A stretch of DNA of 64,000 nucleotides from Natronolimnobius sp. AArcel1 (GCF_011043775.1 NZ_JAAKXY010000007.1:1-64000), one strand, 5' to 3'. Shown: positions 45,101-53,906, numbered from the stretch's first letter. Notes: generated from the letters alone by a model not told the origin. Numbers and translations: made by a program.

Positions 45101-45479
45101 GTCGTTCGAAGTACTTCGAGAGGGTTCCTCGATTGACGAAGAAACGTTTTCACCTCCACCAACGGCTCTTACGTGGAATACACAGTATGAGTCGCTATGG
45201 GAGGGCTCCATGACAGCACTTCGTGGCTCGGAGACGATGGTTGAGGCGAGTGATATCCACGGGAATGTCCAAGATCAACTCCTTCACAGTCAATCGTCTT
45301 TCTACGGTGAACTAAGTCAGCATGGACTTGATCCGAACGCGGCTGGCACGCTCTCAGGCTTCACTCACGGTGCCTCAGAACTCCCTGAATTCGTTATGTT
45401 AGTGTTGTCTGATCCTGTTGGGGTCTACAGCTCACTAACAGCGTTCGCCGACGAGCTTGATCCGGAGTTAGTCCAATAA
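42120..45479 (+). CDS. Secreted giant protein, toxin-delivery-like, ended by premature stop
   Basis: A 1119-aa acidic protein. The Sec-type signal is SRKVNQLLAIILSILLITSIVSPIAVASS cleaved near residue 30 (start ATG 42120; ATATATAA lies about 33 nt upstream). Residues 35-260 are helical and coiled; 270-480 hold beta-sandwich-like domains (EPELFVTTTQPFEHNGSVKV); 560-760 a lectin-like fold; 770-940 five calcium-binding TSP3-like repeats (DSNNDGIPDAV, DTSGDGRPDN, DTTGDGLPDQ, DTSGNRLTDV, DTTDDGISDT). It stops at TAA 45477-45479, but the frame continues directly. The layout and adjacent genes recall polymorphic toxins. GC content is clearly lower than in neighbouring housekeeping genes. Confidence 0.82.
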   Translation: MSRKVNQLLAIILSILLITSIVSPIAVASSPEYQDKSIKQPELAQQSQLAFTDNSTDNPPDTDQNILETQYSPVERIWLANESLSQLKASEENKHHVTEATNELAISLEHYDDVYRPVDRTSFDAQARALHSLSRATGSYHDEALNESAHEIFNASEQSAHVAINDAKHSLEHFGDEIDEPAQYQQVEQAIDDAEAALNRGESSVEGANQYELEREIRTHADAIDHYREAVHHTERALDTASEHTEPELFVTTTQPFEHNGSVKVGLEATVFGADATRFSTFDVASEENIVDTESLHTPGVDGHLATGMAQLELEPNDNVTLEVTTTDGDRTVTQETTVQTDERNVTTPPRDPDKSYDVNVSDDESGTVVNATGDGLGPDAVTVTNQSDSGDAEYRAAPMVRIENETAIDDASVTIPLDDDIESETDSLAMYTWDPTSDDSWSSIESEIDLEEQTATAEVDGFSFFSVFDTEQWDDFTTDVIVLEDRHFENSTYAGDNSLDKEATQALSESSIEPNVGESRIAHNTAENASDNLTEDTLSEERLTSTDSITSTEYDTVDDPLEYTVTVTDSDGTEVGSASVLDDHDPDEYGNHLNFRSIGDFVSDGDHGIVDYIRYGDGELIENFESGDFDNYTRTSDGGAESRIVSDLTSNGQYALELETGPQGTYYTSNDELIELESGTTIKGDIRHETDNSGSYAMRTGFEVGTEPDRSDGVAVRLTNPGTQRTEGLQLRTPNNESHVEFTPSLGEFYTVQIDIGDVESDDEPKTLLDSNNDGIPDAVTEMDLRIADGDDNVIGDPLELDPFSLDTSGDGRPDNETVDIDWEVIEEDNQTKLEAHLNHVESHPARVDTTGDGLPDQQQLDGWEIDIVDNHEDALELMEAVTEPDDERDPAQFFETRLVDSDPLVSDTSGNRLTDVEEFELGTNPRQSDTTDDGISDTQALSLDSEDPTVFTTTPPEATLLNYEQSSQWASFDRPRWHFSYTYQLEDEAGISSFEVLREGSSIDEETFSPPPTALTWNTQYESLWEGSMTALRGSETMVEASDIHGNVQDQLLHSQSSFYGELSQHGLDPNAAGTLSGFTHGASELPEFVMLVLSDPVGVYSSLTAFADELDPELVQ

Positions 45480-46607
45480 ATAATCGAAAATTTACCTGAA
45501 AGCGTCGAACAACAACAAGATCGTGATAATCCGTATGACCAGTATGAAAATCCTGATGAATATGATGCATATGCAATGGGTTGGTACGAAGGCTACGCTA
45601 CCCACTTCGTCGCATCGATGGCATACGGCGGAACTATTACTAGGGGAGTTTCTGAGTCGACTGGTTTGTCAAATCGCCTTGACACGGCAAGAGCTGGTTT
45701 GGACGATGTCACACCAACTCTTCGAGCAGGACAAGGATCTCAAACTGCACAAATAAGTCAACGAGTGGTGTCTGATGGTGGGAACCCGCAAATCGATACA
45801 CCAACTGTCATGCGAGGTCTCCAAGAACGGGGATTCTCACCTGGAAAACAGGATATTGCACTTACACGGCTTGATGAGATCCCTAACAGTCACCTTGAAG
45901 CGTTGTCCTCGAGCGATCAAACAGCTCTCGCAGCCCGATTAGCAAATAGTGCTGATGGGGATGCAACTGTTCGATTCGTCAGTGATATCACTGATCCAAA
46001 TGATGTACAACAAGTTCTTAACGAAAATCTAGCGACCACTAATCGATTGAGTGAATTGTATGACAATCGAAATCTTGATACAGGGCAGAGTGGAAATCTA
46101 CAGTATCGACACTTAGATATCGATGAAGCCTCTGACCTCGTTCGTATAACGCAGCAAACTGACATCGCAGATGTACAGTTAATCACGAAACGAGATGGCG
46201 AAGTTCGTTGGCTTGAGAACGGGAATCTCGATTACGGATGGGAGCATATCAGTGCGAGGCACATCGATGGGAACTATGGGATGGATACAGAGGGAGGAAC
46301 AAGTATGTTCCCAACTGGGCAACAAGTAAACGGAGAATCGCTGCCAGGCACGATGTCACGAGAAGATATCAAAGATTTGACTTTCGAATCTATTAAAAAC
46401 GGTGATGTTACGATGCAAGGTCAGAGGACCAAATACTACTACCAGCCTACCCAATCAGGCTATCCTAATACTGGTGTCGATGAAATGAGGGTTCATGTGA
46501 GATCGGACGGTTCGGTACTAACTACATATCCACTCAGCGGTGATGACGTTCAGCGATGGGTCCCAGAGCTTAATGATGGCCAAGGCGGTTGGGTAGACAC
46601 CACATGA
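45480..46607 (+). pseudogene. In-frame continuation with C-terminal putative toxin domain
   Basis: The same frame as 42120-45479 goes on for 375 codons after the single TAA: IIENLPESVEQQQDRDNPYD and so on. The first internal ATG is at 45576. The last 130 residues (GWEHISARHI, MFPTGQQVNGESLPGTMS, SIKNGDVTMQGQRTKYYYQP, DEMRVHVRSDGSVLTTYPLS) look like a compact RNase-type toxin domain with a conserved WxHI-RH; I cannot assign it to a named Ntox family. Whether it is translated by re-initiation, read-through or not at all is unknown. Its TGA overlaps the ATG of the next gene. Confidence 0.7.
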
Positions 46608-47146
46608 CGACTAATCGAGTGTCCGACAGTGCTGAGATAATACCTTACTATGATCAGAACTATCGACAGGAGGTCATAGAGAACAAGTCCCCAGATAGCT
46701 GGATTGAAATTGCAATCAAAGTGGATGAGACGTATATATATGGGGACGAAGGTTCTGGAGTTACTGGCTTCGCATGCGGCGCTGTCCTCAATTTTCTTGA
46801 TTCCGTTGAGGCAGTTCTCAATGACGAACAGTATATTGTTGAATTTGAATTTGGGCCATCTTGGTTAGCACTTGATCCGCGGGACGATGCCTCAATCTAT
46901 GTTGGACGGTGTTCGACATTGAAAGGAGCGAGAAACCCTGATGAGCGCCTCGAAATTGACGTTCAACGGCCTGTATCAAAACAGGGCTGGATTGATGCGG
47001 TTATTGATACTGCTCGGGAATTCTATGATACCATCGTAGAACTCAATCCTTCTCTACTTGATGATGATTCTATGATACAAATACAAACTAAAATCATGGA
47101 AGTAGAGGAACACACTTTGTCTAATGACGGTGGTTATCGGGACTGA
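46604..47146 (+). CDS. Putative immunity protein
   Basis: A 180-aa acidic protein beginning MTTNRVSDSAEIIPYYDQNY. Its ATG overlaps the toxin TGA (ATGA), a strong sign of translational coupling. It has no signal or membrane segment, and one compact alpha/beta domain (SWIEIAIKVDETYIYGDEGS, ACGAVLNFLDSVEAVLNDEQ, WLALDPRDDASIYVGRC). In polymorphic toxin systems such a gene encodes the cognate immunity protein; identity of the partner is inferred from position only. The ATG at 46604 is used instead of the longer frame beginning at 46589. Confidence 0.65.
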   Translation: MTTNRVSDSAEIIPYYDQNYRQEVIENKSPDSWIEIAIKVDETYIYGDEGSGVTGFACGAVLNFLDSVEAVLNDEQYIVEFEFGPSWLALDPRDDASIYVGRCSTLKGARNPDERLEIDVQRPVSKQGWIDAVIDTAREFYDTIVELNPSLLDDDSMIQIQTKIMEVEEHTLSNDGGYRD

Positions 47147-47531
47147 AACTACGATTTGACAGATACAGAGGCTCCGAGCAGGAAACAGCGCTATTCAACG
47201 AGCAACTCGGTGAGGAGAACAGGCATTGACTAGTGACACGATCGCTCCGATTTTGAACGGGATAGCGTCATCTATGGCGACGATTCATTCATAGGAGAAC
47301 GCCCGGCCTTGTCTTATTCTTCCAAACACCATGTACAGCCGTGCCACTGTGAGTAGTCCATCGTTCTCACGTTGATATCAAAACCGTGGATGGAGGGACT
47401 CATCGGCATTCTCGAGACGAGAGTATTCCAGCGGTTAGATTCCATATAGCTGTATACAATTCATATATGTCCGTATTGCAGGTAGAACTCTCGAGACTGC
47501 CACGAGCGACAACGAGAGCCGATACGGAACT
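47147..47531. other. Non-coding gap before the integrase
   Basis: No gene is seen. A GTATAC-type word (CTGTATACAATTCATATATG, 47450-47469) is a weak echo of the partition iterons. Confidence 0.4.
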
Positions 47532-47561
47532 TACTTGGTTAAATACCAGTTTAACCAAGTA
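47532..47561. promoter_or_regulatory. TACTTGGTTAAA inverted repeat before integrase
   Basis: TACTTGGTTAAA (47532-47543) and TTTAACCAAGTA (47550-47561) are perfect 12-bp arms with a 6-bp spacer. They contain the same TTAACCAA core as the sites at 2934, 7883 and 32508, but in the converse arrangement. It lies 15 bp before the ATG at 47577 and so could repress the recombinase gene. Confidence 0.65.
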
Positions 47562-47576
47562 GATTTACGTGGGTCG

Positions 47577-48725
47577 ATGCCCTACCCCACAGTGACAATC
47601 GTGCCTGAACGAAATTCTGAACTTACAGCCGGTTCTCGAGCCCGCAATCGCAAGGAGGATCCAACTGTCGAGAGCATGGTCGAACGCTACCTCACCAAGA
47701 AACTCGAGGCTGGCGGCAGCCGCGCGACGATGCAATCGCCGCTCACTGCTTTTGCCATGTACTGCGAGAACCAGGGTATCGAACGCGTCGACGAGTTGAT
47801 CGCCGACGACCTTCGGGACTACGGTCTCGAGTTGCGAAGTGCATCCATCGATGGCGACATTGCGGGTTCGACAGCGAATACGTACTTCCGGTACATTCGT
47901 GCGTTCCTCTCGTTTTGCGTTCGGGATGGGAAACTCGACACGAATCCCGCCGACACCGAAGCCGCCGAAGAGTTCCTTCCCGAAGATACGCCGACGCGGG
48001 ACACCCAGTTCTGGGAACCGGACCAACGAAAGCGGTTACTCGAGTACGCCGACGAACGCGTCCGTATGGCACGTGACGAGACGATTGATACACCACTCGA
48101 GCGGGCCTACCGCGACCGGACAATCGTCGTGTTGCTTGCCGAACTTGGTTTGCGTGGGGCCGAACTCTTTCGCGACCCGAACGATGATGCCCGTGACGGG
48201 CTTCAGTGGGGAGACGTCGATCTCGCGAACGGCCGACTCGAAGTTTTCGGGAAGTCCCGAGAGTACGAGACCGTTGGACTGACCAGAGATGCGCAAGATG
48301 CCCTCGAGCGACTACATCGGATTCAGGATCCACCGACCGCCGAGTGGCCGCTGTTCCCCACCGACCACGCTGCGAGCAAGTACGACGCCATTGAAATGGC
48401 CACGGGCGAACGACCTCCGACCGGAACCGATATCGACACCGTCTGTCGCGAGCAACGGATTGCCCCGCCGTCGATCACCAAAGAGGCCGGTCGACAGATC
48501 CTCAAACAGTTGACTGCCGAGGCTAGGATTGGACTCACAGGCGACGCTGACTACCTCCAACCACATGGTGCACGGCGAGCATTGGGTGCTGAGTTGTATG
48601 AACAAGGCCACTCGGAGTTAGCCCAATCGGCCCTGCGGCACTCGTCGATAGAAACGACTCACGAGGCGTATTCGGATATCAAAGCGGAGGACGTTGCTAA
48701 GTCAATCGACGAGGTGAGAGAGTAA
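47577..48725 (+). CDS. Tyrosine recombinase (phage-type integrase)
   Basis: A 382-aa protein. The N-terminal SAM-like core-binding domain spans residues about 25-115 (VERYLTKKLEAGGSRATMQS), followed by the catalytic domain: Arg in LGLRGAELFRD, Lys region GRLEVFGKSREYETVGLTRD, HGARR box, and the His/Tyr pair in LRHSSIETTHEAYSD. It would integrate or excise an element, or resolve multimers. I start at ATG 47577, downstream of the palindrome, rather than at a TTG that lies inside it. Confidence 0.92.
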   Translation: MPYPTVTIVPERNSELTAGSRARNRKEDPTVESMVERYLTKKLEAGGSRATMQSPLTAFAMYCENQGIERVDELIADDLRDYGLELRSASIDGDIAGSTANTYFRYIRAFLSFCVRDGKLDTNPADTEAAEEFLPEDTPTRDTQFWEPDQRKRLLEYADERVRMARDETIDTPLERAYRDRTIVVLLAELGLRGAELFRDPNDDARDGLQWGDVDLANGRLEVFGKSREYETVGLTRDAQDALERLHRIQDPPTAEWPLFPTDHAASKYDAIEMATGERPPTGTDIDTVCREQRIAPPSITKEAGRQILKQLTAEARIGLTGDADYLQPHGARRALGAELYEQGHSELAQSALRHSSIETTHEAYSDIKAEDVAKSIDEVRE

Positions 48726-49310
48726 CGACGGGCTCGAGAACAACCTACACCAATAGCTGTTTGATGTGCGAATATTACATTAAGCTTCCAGAGGGCGTGG
48801 GCGTACTACAATTGTCTCAGCGCTCCTTTCGTAGGTGGTTCGCTGAGAGTTCCTCGCGGAAATCTGGCTGAGAACGCTCTGGTGAATCGCCATAGGGCGT
48901 CGGATTTTGGTATTGGGCGTGCACTGTAACTACCCTTGATAAGGGGGCAATCGAGGTTGTTGGGGAGATAGCTCCCGCTGAGAACGATTACAAGAACATT
49001 CTCGCTGCAATCTTCCATATCTCAAGCCTCCAATCCGGACGCAGTCTAGTGATTCACCAGATCCAACTAATTTACTATAGTTGCCACGACCACTGGGATA
49101 AGTGATCTTTGGCATAGATCAACTGAAATCTTATCTCCTCATTTCCGTCCTTAATTAAACACAACTATCGGGTTCGATATTATAATGTTTGTTAGTCGCA
49201 CGGTGAACGTTTAGGCTAGCTTGTGACTCTGTGTCGACGAGAGCGGTTGGTACGATTACCAAATACTTTGGCAAGTAGATTTATTTACTAACAGGCTTAA
49301 AAATCAAAAT
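48726..49310. other. Non-coding stretch downstream of the integrase
   Basis: No credible gene, tRNA or repeat is seen. A stretch TTAATTAAACACAA (49152) faintly resembles the IS end CTTAACTAAACACG. Confidence 0.35.
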
Positions 49311-49420
49311 GGCGAGGGGTGGGGACTGTCATCGGCATCGGCACCCTTGCGAAGACATCATCACCTCGCCAACTCACCTTACGCAGACAGCACCGACCCC
49401 ACTTCGGTGCTGTCGAGTAA
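49311..49420 (+). ncRNA. Candidate structured RNA
   Basis: GGCGAGG (49311-49317) pairs with CCTCGCC (49364-49370), enclosing a nested TGTC/GACA stem, and is followed by a strong hairpin GACAGCACCGA (49386-49396)/TCGGTGCTGTC (49404-49414) with 11 perfect pairs and a 7-base loop. TTTATTTA (49280-49287) lies about 27 nt before the first stem, the correct distance for an archaeal TATA box. No ORF coincides. I do not recognise a known RNA family. 49421-49799 shows nothing further. Confidence 0.45.
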
Positions 49421-49799
49421 ATCAAATTTAAACTCCACAGCCACGATCGCTTCTATAGCAGAGGTAGTCCACAGGTGGAGTAAGATGCTTCAGTTCTTGA
49501 AGCTAATACCGTTAATAAACTTCGATGATGAGGTATTACCTTTTTCGTTAAAAAATAGATTATCTACGTTCCGTTGCCTTGCTTGAATTACCGCTGTTAC
49601 CACGCTCGAGGTGTCTTTTTGTCGGGTGGTCTGCAGAGGTTTGACTTCGCAGGGATAATGGGACAAATCTCACGATTCAGTTGTGTGGAGGTACGCCAAG
49701 TGTCTACCATCAACCTTGTCGGAGAACTGAACACAAAGATCCTTGGCCTACAAATGATTGAAATACCTATCATGATGTGCACGACCGTTTCCACTGATC

Positions 49800-51083
49800 T
49801 CAGCTGCTGCTGCTCGGTTCGCCTTTCACTGATGGATCATATGGGTTCGGATCAACGCCATACTCCTCAGCGTGTTCGTGGTAGGAGAAGAACCGCGGCG
49901 CATCTGGATCGAACGGTCGCTCGAGTGCGTCGAATGCAGCCTTTTTATCCCAGTTTTGGAGGCCGCCGATCGCGGAGCGGTCCTCCAGATCGTGGTAGTC
50001 AAGTTCTGGTTCGGTGAGCTCCCACATTTCTTGGCCCGTCTCCGTTCGGATAATGACACTTGAATACTCGTCAGACGAGCCGACCGAGCCGACCGAAACG
50101 TCTGCACAGTAGCCGGTGAAATCAGCACACTCGTCGCAGCCTTTCAACGCGGCATTGTGGAAGTTCTCAATGTCCTCTTCGAGGATCATCTCATCGGAAT
50201 GGTCCCAGACCATCATCTTACCGTGGAGGATATCCATCTTCTTAATATCCTCTGGAGGAATACCGCGTTTCTCCTCGAGTTGCTCACCAACAAACTTGTA
50301 GTAGTTAAAGTTCTTGGTACACATCAGTGCAATCGTGTACTCGATCGCACGAACGCCTTCCTCGTGGCTACCGTAGTCCCATTCGAAGTCCTGCAGGGCT
50401 TCGATTCCTTCGATCACACATGGCGTCCCGACGACTGCGAGACTGAGGTCATCAAGGTTCATTTCTGGGAACGTATCCTCAATGGATCTGTAGTCGAGGT
50501 ATTCTAGTGCCATTGTTTGGTTGTAGAACGAACCTGCGTTCTCGATACACTCCTCGGGCGTGGTTGCGATAAGCGGTTCGGCCTTCCATGGCTCGTCCTC
50601 ACTTTCTGTTGCGATGATCGCGCCGTCGATTTTGCCTTCCTCGAGCAGGCGAATAAGCATGGCAGTGACGAGACCACCGTCCTGTGCATTCGTTCGCCAG
50701 TTGTCTCGAACCTTGGCGGAGTGTTCGTCAATCGGGTCGCCGGCGCCTTTGACGTTGTCTTCTCCGCCGGTAATCTTCCATTGACGTTCGTATCGAAGGC
50801 CACCACGAGGGCAGAAGTCCCAGCAACGTGAGCATCCGATGCACATCTTTGTCTGGGTTGGTAGTCCGTTTTCGTCGACACCGATTGTATCGACCGGACA
50901 GACAGCGACACAGGTACTGCACTGGATACAGCGTCCCTCCTGGATAACAGCATGATCAAGTTCCGTAAACCAGGTTTCGGACGGTTTACCCCCCTCGTAG
51001 TCCTTCTGAAATTTTGGAACCTCGTTACCTCTGTCAGAAGCCATGTCGGGTGGCTCTCTTGGTAGTGGGTCGTCAGTGGTCAT
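49800..51083 (-). CDS. Ferredoxin/F420-hydrogenase beta (FrhB-like) protein
   Basis: A 427-aa protein. Two CxxCxxCxxxCP clusters (C52, 55, 58, 62 and C81, 84, 87, 91) form an N-terminal double 4Fe-4S domain. Residues about 115-420 match the FrhB/FdhB beta-subunit family (GGLVTAMLIRLLEEGKIDGA, AVVGTPCVIEGIEALQ, GCDECADFTGYCADVSVGSV). Such proteins transfer electrons between ferredoxin, FAD and coenzyme F420. It lies beside a TcuA-like flavoprotein on the same strand, 370 bp apart, so it may be an electron acceptor for that dehydrogenase. The 370-bp gap (51084-51457) shows no gene. Confidence 0.9.
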   Translation of the reverse strand: MTTDDPLPREPPDMASDRGNEVPKFQKDYEGGKPSETWFTELDHAVIQEGRCIQCSTCVAVCPVDTIGVDENGLPTQTKMCIGCSRCWDFCPRGGLRYERQWKITGGEDNVKGAGDPIDEHSAKVRDNWRTNAQDGGLVTAMLIRLLEEGKIDGAIIATESEDEPWKAEPLIATTPEECIENAGSFYNQTMALEYLDYRSIEDTFPEMNLDDLSLAVVGTPCVIEGIEALQDFEWDYGSHEEGVRAIEYTIALMCTKNFNYYKFVGEQLEEKRGIPPEDIKKMDILHGKMMVWDHSDEMILEEDIENFHNAALKGCDECADFTGYCADVSVGSVGSSDEYSSVIIRTETGQEMWELTEPELDYHDLEDRSAIGGLQNWDKKAAFDALERPFDPDAPRFFSYHEHAEEYGVDPNPYDPSVKGEPSSSS

Positions 51084-51457
51084 ATGTTAGGTTGCTTATT
51101 ACGGATCTTTATTAAAATTGTTGTTTATCGATTTGGGGTGACTCCCATTCCACATTTTGACCAGATATAATTCTTAGAGGGGACAACGGCCGGTTCTACA
51201 GAATTTCAGCTATCTCCGGCAAAAATCCCATCAGTTTTACAGGGTATTGAGGATATATCTGCGTGGGTTCGCACAGCGACTCTATCGATATCAAAAACAA
51301 CTTTGACTTTTGCACCAGCGTGTCTATTAATCCACTCTCATAGAAGCGGTCAAAATGTGGAATACTGTTCCGCAGTAGCTCGTTCAATGGATGTTGTATA
51401 GCCGAACGAGAATTCCCTTTCTCGGTTGGCTATGAGCAACTTCTTCCTAATATGTTG

Positions 51458-52861
51458 TCAATTCATCTCGTTAGAAACCTCTTCTGCAGCAATTTTGCCG
51501 AATACGGCAGCGTTTGAGAGTCCAGTTCCTCCGGGATAATTATCGAAGAACAACCCGCCAACACTGTTTCCTGCTGCGTATAGCCCAGAAATCGGCTGGC
51601 CACGTGTATCGATTACTTCTGCACGGCTGTTCGTCTCTACACCACCAAAGGCGAATGTGATACCGCCAGTTACGCGATACCCGTAGAATGGTGGATCATC
51701 AATCGGTAGCGCCCAATTGGACTTTTCGGGATTGATTCCGTTGGTGTCGTTTCCATCGAGTGAGTCTGGATCAAACTCCCCAGGGTCGGTCGCATCGTTA
51801 AATTCGTTGACTGTGTTCACTCCTGCTTCTGGGTTATCGCATCCGAGTTCAGTAAGGACTTCCTCAATGGACTCACCTTCTACCCACCCACCTGGTCCAG
51901 TTGCACGCTGATGGTCTTTGAGTGGCTCATCGATCACAATATATGCTTCATGACCTGGTTGCTCGAAGATAATTCGACCGAGCTTTGCATACGTATGTGC
52001 TCGTGCATCTTCTCCCTCATCGAAGAAGCGTTCCCCTTCGCGGTTTAGAAGAACACCATACTGGTACCCATCAACACGATTTGCTCCTCCTTCAACGGGT
52101 GGTGAATCAGCATCAATCAGAGCCATGTGTGCACCGCCCCATTGTCCAACTGCGTTAGCGCCTGTTTCAAGCGCTGCATCGATAGCCTCACCGGTGTTGT
52201 ATCGACTTCCGCGAACAGTCATTGCATCGTAGTCTGAACCATAGTACTGCGTACGTTTTTCGGGACTAGATTCGTACCCTCCTGCACCCAGAATGACTGC
52301 CTCGGACTCAAACTTAACAAATCCATCGTCAGTTATTGCCTTCACACCGACAACGCGGCCGTCGTCGTTACGGATGAGTTCTCGAGCTTCCGTTTTGTAG
52401 TAGACATCGGCACCATTCTCTTCGGCAGTTTCGACTAAGGTTGGGACAAGTTCCTCACCGTCAAAGAACGTCCGTGCGACAGTATAACCTACATTCAATG
52501 GGTCCATGTCCCAATTTACGCCAAGTTCGGTGAGCCATTCGATAGTGTCCCCAGCGTTATCGACGAGGGTTCGAGCGATTTCAGGATCTGCTCGGTCGTT
52601 TGTTTGGGACATGATATCATCGTAGAAATCATCAGCTGAATAATCGTTTATGTCAAATTCGTACCCATATTGCTCAATATCGGCATCGGCTGAAGGGACA
52701 CGGAACGATTCACTATATCGTGTGTGGCCACCTCGTTTTTCTTTTGGTGCTTTCTCAAGCATAGCAACACTAAGGCCCTTTTCGGCCGCGCGATTCGTGG
52801 CTGCTAGTCCAGCCATACCACACCCTATTACTACTACATCGTACTCGCTACTTGTGGGCAT
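51458..52861 (-). CDS. FAD-dependent dehydrogenase (fumarate reductase/TcuA type)
   Basis: A 467-aa soluble flavoprotein. The FAD-binding motif is VVIGCGMAGLAATNRAAEKG (11-30); GGHTRYSESFRVPS contacts the flavin, and the C-terminus has GLYAAGNSVGGLFFDNYPGG-TGLSNAAVFGKIAAEE. This fits the fumarate reductase/succinate dehydrogenase flavoprotein superfamily, specifically tricarballylate dehydrogenase-like (TcuA) or 3-ketosteroid-type members. It has no heme or signal segment. I start at ATG 52861. The context of IclR, FAH-family enzyme, isocitrate dehydrogenase and tripartite transporter suggests a polycarboxylate substrate. Confidence 0.85.
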   Translation of the reverse strand: MPTSSEYDVVVIGCGMAGLAATNRAAEKGLSVAMLEKAPKEKRGGHTRYSESFRVPSADADIEQYGYEFDINDYSADDFYDDIMSQTNDRADPEIARTLVDNAGDTIEWLTELGVNWDMDPLNVGYTVARTFFDGEELVPTLVETAEENGADVYYKTEARELIRNDDGRVVGVKAITDDGFVKFESEAVILGAGGYESSPEKRTQYYGSDYDAMTVRGSRYNTGEAIDAALETGANAVGQWGGAHMALIDADSPPVEGGANRVDGYQYGVLLNREGERFFDEGEDARAHTYAKLGRIIFEQPGHEAYIVIDEPLKDHQRATGPGGWVEGESIEEVLTELGCDNPEAGVNTVNEFNDATDPGEFDPDSLDGNDTNGINPEKSNWALPIDDPPFYGYRVTGGITFAFGGVETNSRAEVIDTRGQPISGLYAAGNSVGGLFFDNYPGGTGLSNAAVFGKIAAEEVSNEMN

Positions 52862-53108
52862 ACAATTAGCAGCGTATGAGCGCACCTACTAATAGTTATA
52901 GGGTACACCGGGAACGGACTCTGTTCAACGGAAACAGCGGAATCAATGTTATGGGGCAGTTGCCATCATACTATTTACGAGCTACAAAATGTACTATCCA
53001 AAATTTAAATATAGGTAACAAAACTCTCTCTCTCTCAGAAATGAATAGAACCTCACAATTATATGATAAGATAATTTAATAATGCACAGAAAATAGGCTA
53101 TTAATTGG
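52862..53108. other. Gap between flavoprotein and SDR genes
   Basis: No gene is seen; the DNA is AT-rich and likely contains the promoter of the minus-strand flavoprotein gene. Confidence 0.4.
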
Positions 53109-53906
53109 TTAGAACGCGTGCTCTGACCAACCGCCATCCACTGTTAAAACGGCGCCGGTTGTGAAACCAGCAGCTGGTGACGCAATAAATGCGACTGCAC
53201 GTCCAAACTCTTCGGGCGAACCAAGCCGAGAGAGTGGAAGTTCGTTCTCTCGCTGTGTTGTTGCCTCTTCGATTGAAATATCTTCATCTTCAGCAAGTTG
53301 GGTAATCTTGTAATCAATCCTATCAGTATGGATTCCACGCGGAGCGACGCAGTTGACGCGAACACCGTTATTTCCATACTGCCTTGACAGTGTTTTAGAT
53401 AGTCCGTAGATACCAGACCGGAAAACATTGCCAAAGAGACCGTACTTGTTTGGTTCTAATGCCGAGGCAGCAGCGAGATTCGTGATTGAGCCACTACCGT
53501 TTTGGAGGTATGGAAGCGCAATTTTACAGGCCTGTATCGTACTCCGAAGGATGGCCTGATATGCATCGTCAAACTCGTCCAGTGTAGCGTCAGCAAAGAA
53601 TTTAGAGGCGGGTCCACCATGATTTGTTACAAGAAGATCTAACCCGCCAAGTGTGTCAATTGCGCCCGTCATACCTGTTTTAATTGAATCTGGATCGCTT
53701 AAATCGCACACTTGGTAACCGATTTTATTTGGGTCACAATTTGTCTCCTCTTGAATCTCTTCGACAGCCGTTGTCAAATTGTTAGGGTCACTGGATGTAA
53801 TGACTACGGTAGCACCTTCTCTGACGAACTGTGTTGCAGCAGCTCGACCAAGACCTTTGCTTCCTGCCAACACGAGTGCAGACTTGTCAGCTAGTTCTAA
53901 GTCCAT
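53109..53906 (-). CDS. Short-chain dehydrogenase/reductase
   Basis: A 265-aa classical SDR. The cofactor motif is VLAGSKGLGRAAATQF (11-26; the usual TGxxxGxG has Ala first), NHGG is at about 94, catalytic Ser is in TNLAAASALE and Tyr-Lys in SGIYGLSKTLSRQYG (Y and K four residues apart). The C-terminus FIASPAAGFTTGAVLTVDGG is typical. It oxidises a secondary alcohol or reduces a keto group; the substrate is unknown. It is divergent from the IclR gene. Confidence 0.9.
   Translation of the reverse strand: MDLELADKSALVLAGSKGLGRAAATQFVREGATVVITSSDPNNLTTAVEEIQEETNCDPNKIGYQVCDLSDPDSIKTGMTGAIDTLGGLDLLVTNHGGPASKFFADATLDEFDDAYQAILRSTIQACKIALPYLQNGSGSITNLAAASALEPNKYGLFGNVFRSGIYGLSKTLSRQYGNNGVRVNCVAPRGIHTDRIDYKITQLAEDEDISIEEATTQRENELPLSRLGSPEEFGRAVAFIASPAAGFTTGAVLTVDGGWSEHAF

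Noticed and set aside
47535-47576. Upstream TTG start for the integrase
   Set aside because: It lies inside a perfect 12-bp inverted repeat; the ATG at 47577 gives a normal integrase N-terminus and leaves the repeat as an operator.
47565-48333. Minus-strand ORFs over the integrase
   Set aside because: Antisense shadows of a clear tyrosine recombinase.
48806-49115. Small ORFs in the gap after the integrase
   Set aside because: Short, basic, no family resemblance and no promoter or ribosome-binding site; treated as non-coding.
49311-49414. tRNA or SRP-type RNA
   Set aside because: Stem lengths and loops do not fit a cloverleaf or the SRP RNA helix 8 pattern; kept only as an unnamed RNA candidate.
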